Below are positions 5,742-10,192 of a stretch of DNA of 10,192 nucleotides, in pieces; the first letter of the stretch is position 1, and each line of letters starts with the position of its first letter. Source of the DNA: Candidatus Zixiibacteriota bacterium (GTDB taxonomy: Bacteria; Zixibacteria; MSB-5A5; SM1-73); the NCBI GenBank assembly GCA_020341875.1, contig CP070839.1:592604-602795 (forward strand), read 5' to 3'. Made by a program: the position numbers and the translations under genes. Under the pieces are notes generated by a model that worked only from the letters and a program-made list of their open reading frames with translations, ran no database searches and was not told the DNA's origin.

Positions 5742-6899
5742 TCACTTTGCTAGAATGATCTTCTTGCTCTTTGTGATTTCGCCCACGGTCAACCGGCAGA
5801 AGTACACTCCGCTGGCCACCTCCATCCCCCGATCATCTTTTCCATCCCAGAGGATCTCATAGTCTCCCGCGCATTTCTGCTCATCTACCAGAGTCCGCAC
5901 TTCCCTTCCCAGAATATTGTAGATCTTAAGGGTGGTTTTGGTGCAACCTTCACCGGAGAGCGAAAAGCGGATAAGAGAACTCGTGCAGAAAGGATTGGGA
6001 TAGCCTGGAGGGATCGAAAGCAGATCAGCACTGCCATCCTGCGAACCTTCGTGCTGCACCTCCGTCGGCTCACCGCGGAGAAGCTCATACCTGTCGTAAC
6101 CCAAAACGTATCCGACTGTGTCGCCGAATTCGTTGATCGCCTCGGTTGTGTCAAAATAAGCGCTGTCCTTAATCACGCCCAGTTCAGAGAGCCACTGGTA
6201 GAGCCAGAAGCTTTCCATGTCCGGTCTCATCTCGATCCTCAGGGTGTGAAAAAGGCCCGCCGGCACTTCGACGGCCTCCTCCCCCACCACCTTCCTTTCT
6301 TCCTTCCACGGGTCGGTCATCGAAATCCACTCCATCCCCGCCGTTAGGGGAAACACAAAAAGCTTCTTCGGGGGCTTCCAATAAGTGGTCTCTGCGTGGC
6401 TATCCGCGAACCTCGAAGTCCTCATTTGATGTAGGTAGAGACGAAACTCTTCCAGGTTGGTGAAGTATCTTCCTCCAAAGTCGAAGCCGAAGCCTACCGC
6501 ATCTTTCCAGGGTGGCCCGGCGTGGGTCGGAGGGGTGTAAGCTATCTCAAGAAAAGCGCTGTCAGGGTGAGCGTACCAGACGATATCCGAATACACGTTT
6601 CCAGCCTCAAACAGCTGCGAACTGTACTTGTAGCATTTCCATCCATCTAACAGATCAACGCTCAAGAACTCCGCGTGAAGGCTGTCGACTACCAGATACT
6701 CCACACTATCGCCCGCGCTGGTGTCATGCATCACGAGGTAAAACGTTCTTGTGTAATCCCACGAGTTGCCCACGTCAGCCGGGAACCGGTCAATGACGAG
6801 ATCGCCGTTAGCCGGCTCTGCGCCGCTTGCGAAATACCCGAGTGCGAGGCACCCCAAGACCAGGCAAAGTATCGGTGGCAATCCCCTGAGAGAATGCAT
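5742..6899 (-). CDS. secreted protein with C-terminal T9SS/FlgD-Ig-type sorting domain
   Basis: 385 residues. GAGGAGGAGA lies directly before ATG 6899. An N-terminal signal peptide (1-26, ending ASGA) indicates export; a weak lipobox-like VLGC (14-17) is a less likely alternative. The body (about 35-270) begins with FPADVGNSWDYTRTF, like many secreted proteins of this type, and has an EVPAGLFHTLRIEM segment (211-224). I know no enzyme function for it. The C-terminus is the familiar domain: YPNPF (300-304), LKIYNILGREVRTL (324-337), then WDGKDDRG (351-358), SGVYFCRL (363-370) and a basic end, KSKKIILAK. In Bacteroidota such domains direct type IX secretion or surface attachment; related FlgD-Ig-like tails occur widely in uncultured phyla where T9SS is not always present. 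The route is therefore inferred. It is convergent with the triple-repeat gene and separated from the amidase upstream by 241 bases. Confidence 0.85.
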   Translation of the reverse strand: MHSLRGLPPILCLVLGCLALGYFASGAEPANGDLVIDRFPADVGNSWDYTRTFYLVMHDTSAGDSVEYLVVDSLHAEFLSVDLLDGWKCYKYSSQLFEAGNVYSDIVWYAHPDSAFLEIAYTPPTHAGPPWKDAVGFGFDFGGRYFTNLEEFRLYLHQMRTSRFADSHAETTYWKPPKKLFVFPLTAGMEWISMTDPWKEERKVVGEEAVEVPAGLFHTLRIEMRPDMESFWLYQWLSELGVIKDSAYFDTTEAINEFGDTVGYVLGYDRYELLRGEPTEVQHEGSQDGSADLLSIPPGYPNPFCTSSLIRFSLSGEGCTKTTLKIYNILGREVRTLVDEQKCAGDYEILWDGKDDRGMEVASGVYFCRLTVGEITKSKKIILAK

Positions 6900-7036
6900 T
6901 CTCCTCCTCCTCGGAATCTGGTTCCGCCGACCGTCCCACTTTGACGATTGATTCTCTACTTACAATTTAGGCCTAATTCCTGCCCTGTCAAGCAGAATGT
7001 GGGAGGAAGAAGCCAGATCAGGGGAAATCCGATGCG

Positions 7037-7106
7037 GTTTTCGTGTTGCGTCAGGATGTTGTTATCCTGGCGCGAAAACATCGGGACTACACAGTCCCGA
7101 CGCAAC
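7037..7106. repeat. composite nested palindromic element
   Basis: Three inverted repeats overlap. The first is a long imperfect hairpin: GTTTTC 7037-7042 with GAAAAC 7074-7079, GCG 7048-7050 with CGC 7071-7073, and CAGGAT 7052-7057 with ATCCTG 7064-7069. The second is an 8-bp hairpin at 7081-7100. The third is a pair of outer arms GTTGCGTC (7045-7052) and GACGCAAC (7099-7106) that would compete with the first. Such layering is typical of small dispersed repeats (REP or MITE-like). It sits in the 241-base gap between the amidase and the secreted-protein gene. Confidence 0.45.
7081..7100 (-). terminator. hairpin terminator candidate after the amidase gene
   Basis: TCGGGACT-ACAC-AGTCCCGA: an 8-bp GC-rich stem with a 4-base loop, 41 bases beyond the amidase stop on the minus strand, followed there by TGTTTT. 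It is part of the composite palindrome, so either role is possible. Confidence 0.45.
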
Positions 7107-7140
7107 GAGGGAACAATATCTCGCCGTTCGGAGCTTGTCG

Positions 7141-8973
7141 CTATTCCTTCACGCTCTTGACAAAATTGAGTACGCCTCGAGCGATGGCCTGGGCACATCT
7201 CTTCTGAAACTTATCAGTTTTCAGAAGCGCTTCCTGCTCCGGAATCATCATAAAGGCAGGTTCCACCAAAACCGCAGGGAGCTGGCTTGGTCTGGTTAGC
7301 ACCAGGTTTCCATAGTATGTGCCAAAATCGGGAAGCTTGAGCCTCTTCAACAGCTCAGCTTGAATCTCTCTTGCCAGAGCCAAGGACTGAGGATGGTAAT
7401 AGTACGTGCTCGTGCCGTTATTATAAAACGGATTCACCCCGTCGGGGAGCGCATTGTTGTGGATGCTGATCAAGATGTCACAGTCCTTTTCGACCGCAAT
7501 CTTAGGACGATCATAGAGAGTCACACCCCCGGAACCTCTCCTGGTCATCACTACCTCTGCTCCGTTCCTCACCAGGATCTTCCTCAGCTTCTCGGCGATT
7601 CCTAAATTAACCACCTTTTCCACCAAACCAGTGGGACCCACGGCTCCCGGATCGGGCGAATGTCCCGGATCCAGACAGATCCGCACGCCCGTAAGCCCAC
7701 TTCTTATCGATGGTTGATGTTTTACCTCCAGGATCAGCTTGTTGCCCTCGTAGAAGACGTCATATCCCCACTGCTGCTTTTGATTTAGAAAGACCTTGAG
7801 CTGGTAAACGTCCTTCTTCGGTTGATCCCAGTTGAGTTCTTTGATCAGCCTGTCCCGGGAATCATACCTGATCCAGTCGGTATTAGACGTCACGCTGTAG
7901 ACCGTCAGGAAGAGGGCCGACGGCCCTGTCTGTTGCTCCACCTTGAAGGGTAGTTTCTCTTGTAGAGAGATCAGTACTTGAGTCTTCCGGCCCAGACTCT
8001 TCGTTTGAATAGCGGTAAGGGTGCTCTTCGGAATCGGAGTGCCTGAGGGCAGAAACGTGATGCTGTCCTGATGAACCCAGGCATCTTCTCCGGGTGCCAG
8101 TCTCAACCGCACCCACTCCCCCTTTCTCCCGCTGGCAACCGCCCTTATGCCGGGCGGTTGGTAAAGGAGAGTATAGCCTAGCTTGGGTCCGGATCGGGCC
8201 ACCACTGACGAGCCGACGAATTCCACCACCCGCGGAATCCGGTCACCCTTTATGGCGATCTTGCCCCGCGAGGACTCAGTCAGGTAAACGCTGTCCTGGC
8301 CAAGTTTCTTTATCAGCTTGAAAAGAACTCTTGCCCCTTCTACCTTATCCCCGCTTCTGACCATATAAAGACCGGTATATGTTCCTGCGACCGGAGATGC
8401 TGCTGATCCCTCTCTCTCACCCCAAGCCTGCTCCAGGGAAAAGGTCGAAACGCTCTGGGAGGACTCTGTCATGGGCACGTCCTCCACCAAACCATCGATG
8501 GAGAAGCTGGCCCGGCACCCAGGCGTGCCTCTGAACTTAGTCTCCAGAACGTCACCTGCCGTTAAGGTCAGATTCTGCCTCGGCCGGATGCTGCCCTTGA
8601 TAATACAAAAGCTATCGGCCGGCACAGGAAAGATGCCCGGCGGGACTTTAACCGACACCTTCTTGACCGAAGCTCCAGCATCCTTCTCAGCCAAAAGCTC
8701 GAACACAAAATCACCCGGTGCCAGGGGCAAAAAGGCCAAAAATGCGCCGTTGGGATGCACTTTTGCCTTAAATCCGTTTATGGTCAGGTTGGATTGGGGA
8801 GTAACCGAACCGAAGATGAAGGTGGAGTCCGAGGCGCCGATCTGCGCCCCCTCCCTGGGATAGACCACAGATATCCGGGGCAGTGGTTCTTCCTTCGCAT
8901 TGATCCGGGTCGCGGCGCAAAGAGTCAAGAGAAGAAAGATGCCGAGGATGATCTTGAACTTTTTCCTGTTCAT
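7141..8973 (-). CDS. N-acetylmuramoyl-L-alanine amidase (Amidase_3), multidomain, exported
   Basis: 610 residues. This zinc enzyme cleaves the bond between MurNAc and L-Ala of the stem peptide in the periplasm or outside the cell. The C-terminal domain (about 428-610) has the Amidase_3 set: LDPGH (H438), VEKVVNL (E452), SIHNN (H505) as zinc ligands, and catalytic E571 in VEPAF. A signal peptide covers about 1-27 (KK, hydrophobic core, then INA). The N-terminal half is unusual: an Ig-like domain (about 33-110, ISVVYPREGAQI...), a second domain that includes YTGLYMVRSGDKV (199-211), an SH3-like segment (about 249-308, VVARSGPKLGYTLL...GEWVRLRL), and an AMIN-like domain (about 318-420), which in AmiC-type amidases binds peptidoglycan or targets the septum. 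The start follows the signal peptide, though the Shine-Dalgarno is weak. It lies 66 bases downstream of the epimerase gene, with which it is probably co-transcribed. Confidence 0.95.
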   Translation of the reverse strand: MNRKKFKIILGIFLLLTLCAATRINAKEEPLPRISVVYPREGAQIGASDSTFIFGSVTPQSNLTINGFKAKVHPNGAFLAFLPLAPGDFVFELLAEKDAGASVKKVSVKVPPGIFPVPADSFCIIKGSIRPRQNLTLTAGDVLETKFRGTPGCRASFSIDGLVEDVPMTESSQSVSTFSLEQAWGEREGSAASPVAGTYTGLYMVRSGDKVEGARVLFKLIKKLGQDSVYLTESSRGKIAIKGDRIPRVVEFVGSSVVARSGPKLGYTLLYQPPGIRAVASGRKGEWVRLRLAPGEDAWVHQDSITFLPSGTPIPKSTLTAIQTKSLGRKTQVLISLQEKLPFKVEQQTGPSALFLTVYSVTSNTDWIRYDSRDRLIKELNWDQPKKDVYQLKVFLNQKQQWGYDVFYEGNKLILEVKHQPSIRSGLTGVRICLDPGHSPDPGAVGPTGLVEKVVNLGIAEKLRKILVRNGAEVVMTRRGSGGVTLYDRPKIAVEKDCDILISIHNNALPDGVNPFYNNGTSTYYYHPQSLALAREIQAELLKRLKLPDFGTYYGNLVLTRPSQLPAVLVEPAFMMIPEQEALLKTDKFQKRCAQAIARGVLNFVKSVKE

Positions 8974-9039
8974 ATTTCTTTATTATCGGACAGGTTTTGG
9001 CCTAACCAACTGAATGCAGAATTGCGGATGATCGAGATT

Positions 9040-10044
9040 CTACCGGCCTCTTGGAATAATCCCCAATCCGGGCAAGTTAGATAGGTGAAGTTTTCCCTTA
9101 TCCAGTTTCAATCCCTCAAATGGGTCGTTTGCCACCAACAGGTTACCATCCAGATCCAGGAAATCGACGAGTGAGCCTAAATGGGCCGCTGCCGCAATCC
9201 CCACCGAGCTTTCGATCATGCAGCCCAGCATCACCTTCAAACCGTGAGCCCGGGCCACGTGGATCATTCTCAAGGCCTCCCGGATTCCGCCGCACTTGGC
9301 CAGCTTTATATTGATTCCGTCGCAACATCCCACGGAATTCGGTATATCCGTTGAGGTCATCAGGTGCTCATCGATTATGATCGGAATCCCAGCTTGTTGT
9401 CTTATCCTCTTCAGACCGCTTTTGTCTTTCGGGTCTATGGGCTGCTCAACGAACTCGATGTCATATTCCTTGAGTTGACTGATCTTTTCCAGAGCTTCGT
9501 CTGCACTCCACCCGGCATTAGCATCCACTCTGATTTTCGCATCGGTGACCTCCCTCACCGCCTTCACCATATCGACATCGTTTTCCACGCCCACTTTGAC
9601 CTTGTAGACCAGGAAGTCTCCTGCCTGCCTGGTCTTTTCCTTCATCTTGACCAGCGTGTCTATTCCGATGGTGTAAGAGGTGACCAGCGGCACGCTGCCA
9701 TTCAATCCGAGGAGCTGATAGACGGGGATGTCAAGTCTTTTCGCCACTAGGTCATGTAGCGCCATGTCGATTGCCGCTTTGGCGGAGAAATTCCTGGAGA
9801 TCTTCTCACTAAGGTTTGACAGGATCGATTCGATCTGGAAAGGATCGTCACCGAGCTGGTCTTTGACCTTTTCTAAGCATTGGATGACTGTCTCAGCGTT
9901 CTCCCCGTAATACTCGGAAGGCGCTGCCTCCCCAATCCCCTCGTCTATTCGGACAATGACATTCTTCTTGAGTTGCGTTACTGAGCGTGCGATGCGAAAA
10001 GGGTGCCTGAGTTTAAGATCGACTGTGTGATAGGCCAGATTCAT
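9040..10044 (-). CDS. L-Ala-D/L-Glu epimerase (dipeptide epimerase), enolase superfamily
   Basis: 334 residues. It epimerises the Glu of L-Ala-D-Glu from murein peptides to L-Ala-L-Glu so that normal peptidases can use it; cytoplasmic and Mg-dependent. Muconate-lactonizing-subgroup features are all present. The catalytic KxK is YKVKVG (K148, K150). The metal ligands are D173 in RVDANAGW, E200 in FVEQPID and D225 in IIDEH. The second catalytic lysine is K249 in KLAKCGG. The substrate-specificity segments CMIESSVG (275-282) and DLDGNLL (298-304) match dipeptide epimerases, where the DxD motif binds the dipeptide amino group. The ATG at 10044 is the first possible start, since an in-frame TAG lies two codons upstream. 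No good Shine-Dalgarno is close; GAGGGGGTGAAG lies about 20 bases up. Context fits peptidoglycan recycling: alanine racemase upstream and amidase downstream. Confidence 0.93.
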   Translation of the reverse strand: MNLAYHTVDLKLRHPFRIARSVTQLKKNVIVRIDEGIGEAAPSEYYGENAETVIQCLEKVKDQLGDDPFQIESILSNLSEKISRNFSAKAAIDMALHDLVAKRLDIPVYQLLGLNGSVPLVTSYTIGIDTLVKMKEKTRQAGDFLVYKVKVGVENDVDMVKAVREVTDAKIRVDANAGWSADEALEKISQLKEYDIEFVEQPIDPKDKSGLKRIRQQAGIPIIIDEHLMTSTDIPNSVGCCDGINIKLAKCGGIREALRMIHVARAHGLKVMLGCMIESSVGIAAAAHLGSLVDFLDLDGNLLVANDPFEGLKLDKGKLHLSNLPGLGIIPRGR

Positions 10045-10107
10045 CGGCTATGTGATTAACACTTCACCCCCTCAATCCCCTCTGTATGAGTTGGAGAGCA
10101 GACGTGC

Positions 10108-10192
10108 TCAGTTTCTTTTTGATTTCTGGCTGTAAACGACGGGTAGTCTCTTTCCCATCCGGGTCATGATCTCATAGCCAAATGTCTTGGTC
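10108..10192 (-). CDS. alr: alanine racemase, C-terminal end (partial)
   Basis: Only the last 27 codons, up to TGA 10108-10110, lie in the window; the gene continues beyond 10192. The visible sequence TFGYEIMTRMGKRLPVVYS matches the C-terminus of alanine racemases, which end with xxxYEIxxxxxxRxPRxY. This PLP enzyme interconverts L- and D-alanine for the cell wall. The tail SQKSKRN is a few residues longer than usual. The stop lies 63 bases before the epimerase start on the same strand, so it is probably the upstream gene of the same operon. The match is short, but the position beside two murein genes supports it. Confidence 0.75.
   Translation of the reverse strand, partial: TKTFGYEIMTRMGKRLPVVYSQKSKRN

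Noticed and set aside
1..10192. CRISPR array or complete insertion sequence
   Set aside because: I found no regularly spaced direct repeats and no transposase or integrase reading frame.

Overview
The window is bacterial and unlike any genome I can name. Its hallmarks are secreted proteins with signal peptides, one with a C-terminal 'YPNPF...IYNILGREVRTL...SGVYF' domain (T9SS/FlgD-Ig type), a tRNA gene without encoded CCA, and an in-frame UGA that looks like selenocysteine. This fits a member of the FCB group or a neighbouring uncultured phylum. That placement is inference.

Left third (1-3316): sparse and partly eroded. Position 1-454 has no gene I can support. All genes that follow are on the minus strand. 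A squalene/phytoene-synthase-family enzyme (455-1414) lies beyond a carboxymuconolactone decarboxylase/AhpD-like protein (1576-1977). Its second redox cysteine is encoded by TGA, so it is best read as one 133-residue selenoprotein with a candidate bacterial SECIS hairpin just after the UGA, not as an 83-residue ORF. Upstream is an unrecognised 173-residue protein with six cysteines (2202-2723), whose Shine-Dalgarno overlaps the end of a dead Ser/Thr kinase fragment. Then comes a tRNA-Ser(GCU) locus (2958-3248): one intact gene, a broken half copy interrupted by a palindrome, and a 3' tRNA tail on the opposite strand.

Middle (3317-5714): an arsenite methyltransferase (ArsM type) on the minus strand has a good promoter whose -10 box sits in a perfect 16-bp palindrome. 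Divergent from it is a 409-residue secreted protein built of three copies of an unrecognised domain. It ends at a strong hairpin shared with the convergent gene that follows.

Right part (5742-10192), all minus strand: a secreted protein with a C-terminal sorting domain, a nest of nested palindromes (7037-7106), and a cell-wall cluster in transcription order: alanine racemase (only its C-terminus is in the window), L-Ala-D/L-Glu epimerase, and a multidomain N-acetylmuramoyl-L-alanine amidase. Together these three would release stem peptides from peptidoglycan, epimerise L-Ala-D-Glu to L-Ala-L-Glu for catabolism, and interconvert L- and D-alanine. The gaps between them are about 65 bases, so one transcript is likely.

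The most notable observation is the AhpD-like CxxU selenoprotein, which an ordinary annotation pipeline would truncate or split.
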